A stretch of 64,000 nt of DNA, taken from Maribacter spongiicola (GTDB lineage: Bacteria > Bacteroidota > Bacteroidia > Flavobacteriales > Flavobacteriaceae). The notes beneath the pieces are model-generated. The model saw only the letters and a program-made list of their open reading frames with translations. It had not been told where the DNA came from and did not search any database. The translations under genes and the position numbers were made by a program. Below, piece by piece: positions 26,109-34,992 of this stretch. Every line of letters begins with the position of its first letter. Positions within the stretch are counted from its first letter, which is position 1. The stretch lies in NCBI RefSeq assembly GCF_004364165.1, contig NZ_SOAY01000018.1, positions 30,057 through 94,056 of the forward strand, in the 5' to 3' direction.

Positions 26109-26797
26109 ATTTTGACGGAATTAATGTTATCGGTTTCGATGCAGACGATACCCTTTGGGTAAACGAGACTTACTTTAGAGATACAGAAGATAAATTCGCC
26201 AACTTGTTGGAGAAGTACGAAACCAAGAATAAAATAGATCAAGAGCTCTTTAGAACAGAAATAAAGAATTTAGATTTATATGGTTATGGTATAAAAGGCT
26301 TCATGCTTTCTATGATTGAATGTGCTTTAGAACTTTCAAATAATGAAGTGTCAACTAAAACGTTAGGAGCACTTTTAGATTTGGGAAAAGAAATGATCAC
26401 CCAGCCAGTAGAATTATTGGGCGGAGTAGAAGATGTTTTAAAGAGTTTGAAAGATAAATACCGATTAATTGTCTTGACAAAAGGCGATCTTTTAGATCAA
26501 GAACGAAAATTGGAACGATCAGGATTGTCAGAATATTTTCATCATGTGGAAGTGTTGAGTGATAAAAAGGAAAAGAATTACAGTGATCTTCTAGATCATT
26601 TGCAAATAAAACCAAGTGAGTTTCTAATGATCGGTAACTCTCTAAAATCGGACGTTTTACCATTGGTAGAAATAGGAGCAAGGGCAATACATGTACCATT
26701 TCATACTACATGGGAACATGAAGAGGTAAAAGGACCTATAGAGAATAAAGGGTATATGACGATTTCGACCTTAACTGATATATTGGAATATGTTTAA
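26099..26797 (+). CDS. HAD-superfamily hydrolase
   Basis: 232 residues. Motif I FDADDT (13-18) with Asp14 as nucleophile and Asp16 as acid/base, motif II LTKGD, and motif III/IV GNSLKSD. The helical cap inserted between motifs I and II marks a C1-type (phosphoglycolate-phosphatase-like) HAD, unlike capless KdsC Kdo-8-phosphate phosphatases. The position between kdsB and a KdnB-like gene with overlaps at both ends suggests sugar phosphate work, but the substrate is unknown. Confidence 0.87.
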   Translation: MEINFDGINVIGFDADDTLWVNETYFRDTEDKFANLLEKYETKNKIDQELFRTEIKNLDLYGYGIKGFMLSMIECALELSNNEVSTKTLGALLDLGKEMITQPVELLGGVEDVLKSLKDKYRLIVLTKGDLLDQERKLERSGLSEYFHHVEVLSDKKEKNYSDLLDHLQIKPSEFLMIGNSLKSDVLPLVEIGARAIHVPFHTTWEHEEVKGPIENKGYMTISTLTDILEYV

Positions 26798-27930
26798 TGA
26801 AAATGGAGGTGAATAAACAAATGACATTAAAGAAAATACCAACGAAGGCGTCAGAGGAGTTTAGAAATTTCCCTATGGTACCAAGAGTAGTTTATGGTAA
26901 GGGTAGTTTTGATACTCTGGGTGATATTTTAATGCCGAAAAGAAAACACTCAGAAGCACCAATGATTTATTTGGTAGATGATGTTTTTGAAAATACGGAG
27001 CTCATCAATAGAATTCCGAGTATTTTTTGTGATCAAATCATTTTAATTTCAGCCGACGAAGAGCCAAAAACCGAACAAGTGGATGCTCTTGTGAAAATGA
27101 TTCAAGAAAAGTTTAGTGATTTACCTTCTGGTATTATCGGTATTGGTGGTGGCACCTTATTAGATTTGGCAAAAGCAGTTGCGATTATGCTGACTAATAA
27201 AGGTAGCGCATCAGAATATCAAGGTTGGGACTTGGTCAATAAACAATCAATATATCATGTAGGTATACCAACAATTAGTGGAACAGGAGCAGAGGTTTCT
27301 AGAACTACGGTTTTAATGGGGCCGGAAAAGAAATTAGGTATAAATTCAGATTATACCACTTTTGACCAGGTATTGTTAGATCCAGAATTAACAGTGGGAG
27401 TGCCAAAAGAACAATGGTTCTATACAGGTATGGATTGTTTTATACATTGTATAGAATCCCTAAATGGAACTTTCTTGAATGCGTTTAGTCAGAGTTATGG
27501 CGAGAAATCGCTAGAGCTTTGCAAAGAAGTTTTTTTAGAAGATATAGAAGAATCAGAAAGTAGAGAGAAACTGATGATGGCATCTTGGCATGGCGGTATG
27601 AGTATCGCATATTCACAAGTTGGTGTAGCACATGCCATGAGTTATGGTTTAGGTTACGTTTTAGGTGTAAAACACGGAATAGGCAATTGTCTTGTTTTTC
27701 AATATTTAGAAGAGTTTTATCCCGAAGGTGTAGAGGTGTTCAAAAAAATGCTCCAGAAACATAATATAGTATTGCCAAAAGGGATATGTGCAAAGCTGTC
27801 GAATGCAGAAATGGATACGATGATTACTGTTGCTATGGGAATGGAACCTTTGTGGGAAAATGCCTTAGGCGAAGACTGGAAGTCTGTAATTACTCCTGAA
27901 AAACTCAAGGCTATTTACCAGAAAATATAG
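26797..27930 (+). CDS. Iron-containing alcohol dehydrogenase, KdnB-like
   Basis: 377 residues. PF00465-type fold: VPRVVYGKGSF near residue 30, NAD(P) loop GIGGGTLLDLAKAVA, and metal site regions GMDCFIHCIES and VAHAMSYGLG with the late KHGIGN His. Coupled to the HAD gene through TAATG and close to kdsB. In Shewanella, KdnB oxidises C8 of Kdo so that KdnA can aminate it to Kdo8N; the context here fits that, but no KdnA-type aminotransferase is adjacent. Assignment as KdnB is inference. Confidence 0.8.
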   Translation: MKMEVNKQMTLKKIPTKASEEFRNFPMVPRVVYGKGSFDTLGDILMPKRKHSEAPMIYLVDDVFENTELINRIPSIFCDQIILISADEEPKTEQVDALVKMIQEKFSDLPSGIIGIGGGTLLDLAKAVAIMLTNKGSASEYQGWDLVNKQSIYHVGIPTISGTGAEVSRTTVLMGPEKKLGINSDYTTFDQVLLDPELTVGVPKEQWFYTGMDCFIHCIESLNGTFLNAFSQSYGEKSLELCKEVFLEDIEESESREKLMMASWHGGMSIAYSQVGVAHAMSYGLGYVLGVKHGIGNCLVFQYLEEFYPEGVEVFKKMLQKHNIVLPKGICAKLSNAEMDTMITVAMGMEPLWENALGEDWKSVITPEKLKAIYQKI

Positions 27931-27987
27931 TTTTTTAATTTATTTAATCAGTGGGTCAGTTAATAGGATAGCCTACATTTTTGTCAT

Positions 27988-28515
27988 ATGCAGCAAATAG
28001 CAAAATTTATATATTTTAAAATTCTAGGATGGAAACTCAATGGAGCCTTTCCTTCCCATTTGGAAAAGTTTGTTGCTATTGTGGTACCACATACCAGTTG
28101 GTGGGATTTTCTGTTGGGGTTGTTAATTCGTGCTGTCTGGCAAGAAGAAATAAACTTTGTAGGCAAAAAGAGTTTATTTAAACCTCCATTTGGTTGGTTT
28201 TTTCGTTGGACAGGTGGTGCACCTATAGATCGCACCAAAACCAATGATACCGTAAAAGCTACAGCAGAGATATTCAGCGAACGAAAAAAATTCAGATTAG
28301 CACTTTCACCTGAAGGTACCAGAAAAAAGGTGGAAAAATGGAAAACAGGATTCTACTACATTGCTAAAACCGCCAATGTGCCAATTGTATTAGTCGCCTT
28401 TGACTACGGTAAAAAAGAAATAAAATTATCACAACCTCTTATCCCAACAGAAGATAAAGAAGCCGATTTTAAGAAGTATCATTCTTTTTTTGAAGGGGTA
28501 GAGGGGAAGTATTGA
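27988..28515 (+). CDS. PlsC-like acyltransferase
   Basis: 175 residues, a short form of the lysophospholipid acyltransferase family. HxxxxD motif as HTSWWD at about 35-40, GAPIDRTK block, and SPEGTR block III are all present. A hydrophobic patch near the N-terminus may associate with the membrane. It probably transfers an acyl chain to a glycerophospholipid or aminolipid; substrate not defined. 57 bp after the KdnB-like gene. Confidence 0.87.
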   Translation: MQQIAKFIYFKILGWKLNGAFPSHLEKFVAIVVPHTSWWDFLLGLLIRAVWQEEINFVGKKSLFKPPFGWFFRWTGGAPIDRTKTNDTVKATAEIFSERKKFRLALSPEGTRKKVEKWKTGFYYIAKTANVPIVLVAFDYGKKEIKLSQPLIPTEDKEADFKKYHSFFEGVEGKY

Positions 28516-28611
28516 TAGTGTAAGATGTTATGTGACATTTCAATAAAAAAATTTTAGAATTTCATCAACAAATGTTAATTCATAGATAATAATATTCGGC
28601 AATAGATAAAC

Positions 28612-28644
28612 AAAAAAAGGAGACCAATTTGGTCTCCTTTTTTT
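28612..28644. terminator. Bidirectional terminator between acyltransferase gene and yebC
   Basis: An A-run plus GGAGACC pairs with GGTCTCC plus a T-run around the loop AATTT; usable in both orientations between two convergent genes. Confidence 0.9.
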
Positions 28645-28662
28645 ATAAAACTATATAGAAGT

Positions 28663-29373
28663 TTATTCTTCCATAGAATGATATACATTTTGTACATCAT
28701 CATCTTCTTCTAATTTTTCAAGTAGTTTTTCTACATCGGCAGCTTCTTCTTCGGTAAGCGCTTTTGTTACTTGGGGTATACGTTCAAAGCCTGATGATAA
28801 AATTTCAATTTCACGATTCTCTAATTCTTTTTGTAAAGCACCGAAGCTTTCAAAAGGTCCGTAAATTAATATTCCGTCCTCATCTACGAATACTTCTTCT
28901 GCACCGAAATCAATTAATTCTAATTCTAATTCTTCTGAATCTAGACCTTCTGCGGGTATTCTGAAATTACAGGTATGGTCGAACATGAATTCTACAGAAC
29001 CTGATGTACCCATATTTCCATTACATTTGTTAAAATAACTTCTAACATTTGCAACGGTTCTTGTATTATTGTCAGTAGCAGTTTCAACCAGAATAGCAAT
29101 ACCATGTGGGGCATAGCCTTCAAAAAGCACTTCTTTATAATCACCTAAAGATTTGTCACTTGCTCTTTTAATAGCACGATCCACATTGTCCTTTGGCATA
29201 TTTACTGCCTTTGCATTCTGTATAACTGCTCTTAAGCGTGAATTGGCATCTGGATCTGGTCCACCTTCTTTTACGGCCATCACAATATCTTTGCCTATAC
29301 GTGTAAAGGCTTTGGACATTGCTGACCATCTTTTCATTTTACGTGCTTTTCTAAATTCAAAAGCTCTTCCCAT
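28663..29373 (-). CDS. yebC: YebC/PmpR-family protein
   Basis: 236 residues. N-terminal GRAFEFRKARKMKRWSAMSKAFTRIGK block, GPDPDANSRLRAVIQNAKAVNMPKDNVDRAI, and an acidic C-terminus are classic YebC. Family members bind DNA as regulators or act on ribosomes translating proline stretches (YebC2-type); which applies here is unknown. Transcribed alone from its own -7 element. Confidence 0.95.
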   Translation of the reverse strand: MGRAFEFRKARKMKRWSAMSKAFTRIGKDIVMAVKEGGPDPDANSRLRAVIQNAKAVNMPKDNVDRAIKRASDKSLGDYKEVLFEGYAPHGIAILVETATDNNTRTVANVRSYFNKCNGNMGTSGSVEFMFDHTCNFRIPAEGLDSEELELELIDFGAEEVFVDEDGILIYGPFESFGALQKELENREIEILSSGFERIPQVTKALTEEEAADVEKLLEKLEEDDDVQNVYHSMEE

Positions 29374-29389
29374 GGTAAATTATTTTAAA

Positions 29390-29397
29390 CAAATGTA
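29390..29397 (-). promoter_or_regulatory. Candidate -7 element for yebC
   Basis: Minus-strand TACATTTG matches TAnnTTTG, 16 bp before the yebC ATG. No strong -33 match. Confidence 0.45.
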
Positions 29398-29474
29398 CAA
29401 AAACGGTCAATGTTCAGAAATCAATAAATTGAATTTCATTAATAACCTTTTCTATCTGTAATTAATATCGAATA

Positions 29475-29774
29475 TTAAAATTCACTTTCTATTATATCTT
29501 CAATCGTTCTGGCTAAAACAAAATCTTTTTCGGTAACGCCATTAGCATCATGGGTGTTTAGACGAATATTTACTGTATTGTAAACATTGCTCCAATCTGG
29601 GTGATGACCTTGTGCCTCGCATTCAAAGGCTATACGTGTCATTACCGAAAATGCTTCTTTAAAATTTTTAAATTCAAAGGTGGTTTCTATGGCGCCATCC
29701 ACATATTCCCATCCGTCAAGTTGACCCAAATAGTCTGCTATTTGCTGGTCAGTAAATTTTTCTATTTCTTTCAT
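29475..29774 (-). CDS. phhB: Pterin-4a-carbinolamine dehydratase
   Basis: 99 residues. The motif HHPDWSNVYNTVNIRLNTHD with GVTEKD downstream is the PCD/DCoH signature; the paired His are catalytic. Dehydrates 4a-hydroxytetrahydrobiopterin after aromatic amino acid hydroxylation. Last gene of the gcvT-glsA-SDR run; no phenylalanine hydroxylase gene is visible in the window. Confidence 0.95.
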   Translation of the reverse strand: MKEIEKFTDQQIADYLGQLDGWEYVDGAIETTFEFKNFKEAFSVMTRIAFECEAQGHHPDWSNVYNTVNIRLNTHDANGVTEKDFVLARTIEDIIESEF

Positions 29775-29782
29775 AGTGGTTA

Positions 29783-30610
29783 CTAATTTAAAACATGATG
29801 ATCAATAATATCTTGAAAAGTAAACTGTAAATTTTTAGGTAATTTATTAGTCTTTGGTAAGACTGCCAAATACCTGTCTTCATTAGTGGTATAAACCCTT
29901 TTTATAATAGGATTAAAATTACCTACACGTTCTAAAACTTCTTTTATAAAATCTTCATGATGCGTCAGGTCATTGCTTCCTAGATGGTAAATACCTGTTT
30001 TGTTTCTATTGATAAGGTAATGTATTTGCTGAGTAAGCTTATCATCATTAGTTACATTTAATATTAAATTAGGAAATACTTCTACAGGTTCATTTGCTAG
30101 AATAGCTTTTTTCATGTCCTTAACTCTTGGGGAGCTATTGCCAAATACCATAGGTACTCTTAAGATAGCCATTTTATCTTTTGGTAACCTGAGCAACATA
30201 TTTTCAATCTTTATTTTTAGTCTACCATATACACTTTCAGATAAAGTCTTATCCATTTCATAAGATGGATATTTACTGTAGGCATCAAAAACATTGGCAG
30301 ATGATATAAAGTATATTTTACAGTCTTCTTTAGTAATGTATTCCACAATATGATTATGTGCAATAACCAGAGCAGCAAAATTGCCTCTTAAAGCTGAAAC
30401 AATTACTTGTGGTTTAATCTCTTCTAAAACTTCAACGATATCATCTTCTTCTAAATTATAATGTACAAATTGTTTATTAGATGAGAATGAATTTGCGGCA
30501 TGACAATAGGTGCCATAGGTATCGAAATAATTACAAAGTTCTTTGTAAATCGCATTACCTATGAAACCGCTTCCGCCAAGAATCAATATTTTTTTAGTGT
30601 CTAATTTCAA
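29783..30610 (-). CDS. NAD(P)-binding SDR / RmlD-like protein
   Basis: 275 residues. Rossmann motif GGSGFIGNAIY at the N-terminus (about 12-22), a central region with YSKYPSYEMDKTLSE resembling an active-site Tyr/Lys area, and FRVPMVFG-like ILRVPMVFG. Matches extended SDR/sugar-nucleotide epimerase-dehydratase type proteins. Substrate unknown. Its start overlaps the glsA stop (ATGA) and phhB follows 8 bp later. Confidence 0.82.
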   Translation of the reverse strand: MKLDTKKILILGGSGFIGNAIYKELCNYFDTYGTYCHAANSFSSNKQFVHYNLEEDDIVEVLEEIKPQVIVSALRGNFAALVIAHNHIVEYITKEDCKIYFISSANVFDAYSKYPSYEMDKTLSESVYGRLKIKIENMLLRLPKDKMAILRVPMVFGNSSPRVKDMKKAILANEPVEVFPNLILNVTNDDKLTQQIHYLINRNKTGIYHLGSNDLTHHEDFIKEVLERVGNFNPIIKRVYTTNEDRYLAVLPKTNKLPKNLQFTFQDIIDHHVLN

Positions 30611-31521
30611 AAAATAGAAAGTTCAGTTTCTGTAGTTAATTTTTCTAAAGCAAGCATTCCTAATTTAGAATTTCCTTTAGGGTTGAGTCCTGGAGACCAT
30701 GTTGCTACACAGAATTTGTTAGGGAGAAAGGCAACGATACCACCGCCAACACCACTTTTTCCAGGTAGTCCAACTTCAAAAGCAAATTCACCCGCTTCAT
30801 CATAAAAGCCGCAAGTCAACATTATGGCATTAATACGTTTTACTTGTGATATGGTTAAGAACGTATTATTTCTTCTACACTTTCCATTGTTCATAAACAT
30901 GAAAAAAGTGTTCGTTAATTGAATACAGTTCATAGCAAGTGAACATTGATGAAAGTAAAAATCTAATACTACATCTACGTCGTTTTTTAAGTTTCCGTAG
31001 GATTTCAAAAGGTTAGCAGCTGCAAAATTTCGAAATCCTGTTCGTTTTTCAGACTTTGCTACATCTTCATCGTAAGCTATAGTATCGTCATTTGCAATTT
31101 TTTGAACGAAAGCTAAGAATTCTTCCTTAGGATGTTCTAACTGAGAAATCAAAATATCAGCAATGACAATCGCACCTGGATTTATCAACGGATTTCTTGG
31201 AATTCCATTTTCTAATTCTAAAAGTGATAAATGATTGAACGGATCTCCAGAAGGTTCAACATCTACACGTTTCCAAACTTTTTCTCCAATTTTTCCTAAA
31301 GCCATAGAAAGCGATAAGACCTTTGAGATACTTTGAATAGAAAATTGTTCGTCAGATTTTCCGGCAGAAAAATTATTTTGTTTAATATCTATCAAATGAA
31401 TACCGAAATTGTCAACATCGACCTTTGCTAGTTCAGGTATATAATCTGCAATCTTACCCTTATCTTTTTCATTAGATGCAGCTTCATTAATTGAAGTAAG
31501 AATACGTTGAAAATCTATCAT
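30607..31521 (-). CDS. glsA: Glutaminase A
   Basis: 304 residues, typical length. Serine-dependent beta-lactamase-like fold with SIQSISK (catalytic SxxK), PRNPLINPGAIV, and PGKSGVGGGI near the C-terminus. Hydrolyses glutamine to glutamate and ammonia. One-base overlap with gcvT upstream and ATGA overlap with the SDR downstream. Confidence 0.96.
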   Translation of the reverse strand: MIDFQRILTSINEAASNEKDKGKIADYIPELAKVDVDNFGIHLIDIKQNNFSAGKSDEQFSIQSISKVLSLSMALGKIGEKVWKRVDVEPSGDPFNHLSLLELENGIPRNPLINPGAIVIADILISQLEHPKEEFLAFVQKIANDDTIAYDEDVAKSEKRTGFRNFAAANLLKSYGNLKNDVDVVLDFYFHQCSLAMNCIQLTNTFFMFMNNGKCRRNNTFLTISQVKRINAIMLTCGFYDEAGEFAFEVGLPGKSGVGGGIVAFLPNKFCVATWSPGLNPKGNSKLGMLALEKLTTETELSIF

Positions 31522-32606
31522 TACTTCTTATAAAATGGTAATTTAACTATAGTTGCTGGTACAGCATTCTTTCTAATTTGAATATTAATTTTACTACCAA
31601 CTTCAGTAAATATTGGCGGGACATAACCTAAGCCAATACCGGTACCCATAGAAGGCGACATGGTACCAGAAGTTACTACGCCTATTGTTTTACCTTTACC
31701 GTCAACAATATCATAACCATGTCTAGGTATACCACGTTCATCTAGTTCAAATGCAACTAATTTACGTTCTGGTCCGTGTTGTTTTTCTTTTTCTAAAGCT
31801 GCGGAGTTGACAAAATCTTTGTTGAATTTAGTTACCCAACCTAAACCAGCTTCAAGCGGAGAGGTGTTATCATCAATATCATTACCGTAAAGACAGTATC
31901 CCATTTCTAAACGAAGGGTGTCTCTAGCTGCCAATCCTATTGGTTTGATTCCGAAATCTGCTCCGGCTTCAAAAACCTTGTCCCATATCTGTTTTACCTC
32001 ATCATTCTTACAGTAAATTTCGAATCCGCCAGATCCGGTATATCCTGTTGCAGAAATAATTACATTATCTATATCTGCAAAATCGGCAACTTCAAAATGA
32101 TAAAATTTTATATCAGCTAAATTAACAGAAGTCAAAGATTGCATCGCTTCAACAGCCTTAGGACCTTGAATTGCTAAAAGCGAATACCCTTCAGATATGT
32201 TTTTCATATCTGCTTTAAATTCATCGTTGTAAGATGAAATATGATTCCAGTCTTTCTCAATATTTGAAGCGTTGACCACTAGTAAATACTGCTCCTCTTT
32301 AATTTTGTAAATGATAAGGTCGTCAACAATACCACCAGTTTCATTAGGTAGACAACTATATTGAGCTCTGCCAATAGTTAGTTTTGTTGCATCGTTAGAT
32401 GATACTTTTTGAATCAAATCTAAGGCAGTAGGTCCAGAGATTAAAAATTCGCCCATATGCGATACATCAAAAACGCCCACACTTTTACGTACAGTTTCAT
32501 GTTCGGCATTAACACCTTCGTAAGAAACGGGCATGTTATAACCGGCAAATGGAACCATTTTGGCACCAAGAGATTCGTGGGTTGTGGTAAGCGCAGTATT
32601 TTTCAT
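31521..32606 (-). CDS. gcvT: Glycine cleavage system T protein (aminomethyltransferase)
   Basis: 361 residues. [22 protein letters not shown] and [11 protein letters not shown] motifs of GcvT; binds tetrahydrofolate and releases ammonia from aminomethyl-lipoyl GcvH. No gcvH or gcvP is adjacent, as is usual in Bacteroidota. First gene of the gcvT-glsA-SDR-phhB run. No glycine riboswitch was recognised in the short upstream region. Confidence 0.96.
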   Translation of the reverse strand: MKNTALTTTHESLGAKMVPFAGYNMPVSYEGVNAEHETVRKSVGVFDVSHMGEFLISGPTALDLIQKVSSNDATKLTIGRAQYSCLPNETGGIVDDLIIYKIKEEQYLLVVNASNIEKDWNHISSYNDEFKADMKNISEGYSLLAIQGPKAVEAMQSLTSVNLADIKFYHFEVADFADIDNVIISATGYTGSGGFEIYCKNDEVKQIWDKVFEAGADFGIKPIGLAARDTLRLEMGYCLYGNDIDDNTSPLEAGLGWVTKFNKDFVNSAALEKEKQHGPERKLVAFELDERGIPRHGYDIVDGKGKTIGVVTSGTMSPSMGTGIGLGYVPPIFTEVGSKINIQIRKNAVPATIVKLPFYKK

Positions 32607-32628
32607 TTTTTTCTATTTATTGGCGATA

Positions 32629-32657
32629 CAAATTTATCGAAAATAAATAGAAGCAAA
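32629..32657 (-). promoter_or_regulatory. Candidate promoter of the gcvT run
   Basis: Minus-strand TTTG (32654-32657), 17-bp spacer, TAAATTTG (32629-32636). The -7 box is 22 bp before the gcvT ATG. Confidence 0.55.
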
Positions 32658-32705
32658 TGTGGCTAAACCTCTAATTAGGAAAATATTGTAATCTTTAATA
32701 GCAGA

Positions 32706-34001
32706 CTAAGATTTCAAAAGAAAATCTTTGAGTCCGCCATAGGTTGAAATCTTAATAGATTTTTTAGTTTTTCCCATTACTTTTTGAATCTGTGCTGGAA
32801 TTTCTAATTTTACATGAAGCGTTTTTTCAACAATATCTAAGAACTTTACAGGGTGTGCCGTTTCTAAGAAAATACCATAAGTATTAGGGTTCTGTTCTTG
32901 ATATTTCTTTAAGCCCAAGTACCCGACCGCACCATGAGGATCAGCAATATATCCGTTGATATTGTAAATTTCCTTTAAGGCATCTTTTGTTTGATTATCA
33001 TCAAAAGGATAAGAAAAAAGGTTCTCTTTTAGAGCTTCAAAATTATCTTGGAATAAATGTCTTATTCTAATAAAATTACTAGGATCCCCAACATCCATAG
33101 CATTAGAAATTGTAGCTGTAGAAGGTTTAGGAGTATACTCTTTTGTAAGCATAAACTGCGGTACAGTATCGTTTACATTAGTAGAAGCTATAAAGTGCTT
33201 TACAGGCATGCCTAAACGCTGAGCAACTAAGCCAGCACATATATTACCGAAATTACCGGAAGGGACAGAGAATACAATCTCTTTATCTTTGGATTTCGCT
33301 TGTTTGTAAGCAAATAAGAAATAAAATAATTGTGGCAACCAGCGAGCAACATTAATAGAATTCGCTGAAGTCAATTTCATATGATCAAGAAGCTCTTTAT
33401 CTAAAAAGGCATTCTTTACCATAGCTTGGCAATCATCAAAAGTACCATCAACTTCTAAAGCGGTAATATTTTTACCTAGCGTAGTTAATTGTCTTTCTTG
33501 AATATCACTTACTTTTCCGCCAGGGTAAAGTATAACTACGTTCACACCTGCAACACCTAAAAAGCCATTAGCAACGGCACCACCAGTATCGCCAGAAGTA
33601 GCTACAAGTACGGTAACTTCATTTTTTGTAGACCTAGAAAAATAGCCTAAACATTGTGCCATAAAACGAGCGCCAACATCTTTAAATGCCATTGTTGGAC
33701 CGTGAAACAGTTCTAATGTTGCAATATTGGGAGTGATTTCAACTACAGGAAAATCAAAATCTAATACCTCTTTTAAGATATCCTTCAATACATCGTCAGG
33801 AACAATACCCGATACAAATTGCTGTATTGCCGTAAAAGCAATTTCTTCGTTAGAAAAAGTTTCTATTTTCTCGAAAAAAGAACTTGGTAACGGATTAATT
33901 TCTTCCGGAAAATACAAACCTTTATCTGGTGCAATACCATTGACTACGGCAGTATCAAAAGAAACTTCGGGTGCTGTATGATTTAAACTATAGAATTTCA
34001 A
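32706..34001 (-). CDS. thrC: Threonine synthase
   Basis: 431 residues. PLP-binding Lys in TMAFKDVGARFMA, and the phosphate-binding ATSGDTGGAVANGF and SVPSGNFGN motifs of the thrC family. Converts O-phosphohomoserine to threonine. Last gene of the thrABC operon, 41 bp after thrB. Confidence 0.97.
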   Translation of the reverse strand: MKFYSLNHTAPEVSFDTAVVNGIAPDKGLYFPEEINPLPSSFFEKIETFSNEEIAFTAIQQFVSGIVPDDVLKDILKEVLDFDFPVVEITPNIATLELFHGPTMAFKDVGARFMAQCLGYFSRSTKNEVTVLVATSGDTGGAVANGFLGVAGVNVVILYPGGKVSDIQERQLTTLGKNITALEVDGTFDDCQAMVKNAFLDKELLDHMKLTSANSINVARWLPQLFYFLFAYKQAKSKDKEIVFSVPSGNFGNICAGLVAQRLGMPVKHFIASTNVNDTVPQFMLTKEYTPKPSTATISNAMDVGDPSNFIRIRHLFQDNFEALKENLFSYPFDDNQTKDALKEIYNINGYIADPHGAVGYLGLKKYQEQNPNTYGIFLETAHPVKFLDIVEKTLHVKLEIPAQIQKVMGKTKKSIKISTYGGLKDFLLKS

Positions 34002-34042
34002 GCTGAATATTTTTAAATGTTATGAATGTACTGCTGCTGAAC

Positions 34043-34969
34043 TTATAAAAGTTTAACGCCTTCCATATTAATTTTTGATACGTGAATTTCGTAAGCAATA
34101 CCGATTTTGTCGTAAACCGTTTTCATTGCTTCGCCTACTTTTACTGCTGTTTCGTTTCCTTTACTAAAAGCAAAAATTGATGGTCCGGATCCTGAAATTC
34201 CAGAACCTAAAGCACCAGCTTCTAGAGAAACCTTTTTAACTTCATCAAAACCAGGAATTAAGATTGAACGAATGGGTTCTACAATATGGTCTTCTAATGA
34301 GCGACCAATCAAATTATAGTCCTCTTTAAATAATCCGGCAACTAAGCCACCTACATTACCCCATTGTTTAATTCCAGTTTCCATAGAAATAGTAGTTTTC
34401 AAAATCTTTCTAGAATCTGATGTTTTTATTTCTATCTGCGGATGGATTATAGTTACATATAATTCTGACGGAGCAGGAATATCAATGACGTCTAATGGAC
34501 TGTAGCTACGCACCAACGTGAAACCACCAAATAGGGCAGGGGCTACATTATCTGCATGAGCGACGTCACTTGCTAAACGTTCACCTTCCATGGCGAATTT
34601 TACTAATTCGGTTTTACTGAATGGTTTACCCAATAAATGGTTCATTGCCCAAACAGCACCGGCTGAACTAGCAGCGCTACTGCCAATACCACTACCAGGC
34701 TTTATTCTTTTATCAATTTCAATCTCAAATCCGCCATCGTAATCAGATGCCAGTAAAAATGCATTACCTGCAACACCGGCTACATTGTTTAAGGTTTCTT
34801 TAGGTAAATCTTGCCCTGTAAGTTTAGTTATTTTAATACCCTTTTGATAAACTTTTCTCACTATCATTTCATCACCGACAGAGTCTAGGGCAACACCTAG
34901 AACATCAAATCCACATGAAACGTTTGCAACCGTAGCAGGACAAAAAACTTTAATTTCGTTTTGGCTCAT
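34043..34969 (-). CDS. thrB: Homoserine kinase
   Basis: 308 residues. GHMP kinase with ATP-loop PGSGIGSSAA at 91-100 and a late GSGISGSGPSIFAF glycine motif. Phosphorylates homoserine. Sits 23 bp after thrA and before thrC. Confidence 0.97.
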   Translation of the reverse strand: MSQNEIKVFCPATVANVSCGFDVLGVALDSVGDEMIVRKVYQKGIKITKLTGQDLPKETLNNVAGVAGNAFLLASDYDGGFEIEIDKRIKPGSGIGSSAASSAGAVWAMNHLLGKPFSKTELVKFAMEGERLASDVAHADNVAPALFGGFTLVRSYSPLDVIDIPAPSELYVTIIHPQIEIKTSDSRKILKTTISMETGIKQWGNVGGLVAGLFKEDYNLIGRSLEDHIVEPIRSILIPGFDEVKKVSLEAGALGSGISGSGPSIFAFSKGNETAVKVGEAMKTVYDKIGIAYEIHVSKINMEGVKLL

Positions 34970-34992
34970 AATGAATGCTCTTGTTATGAAAT

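Noticed and set aside
32607..32705. Glycine riboswitch before gcvT
   Set aside because: Only about 99 bp upstream and no conserved glycine-riboswitch core seen.
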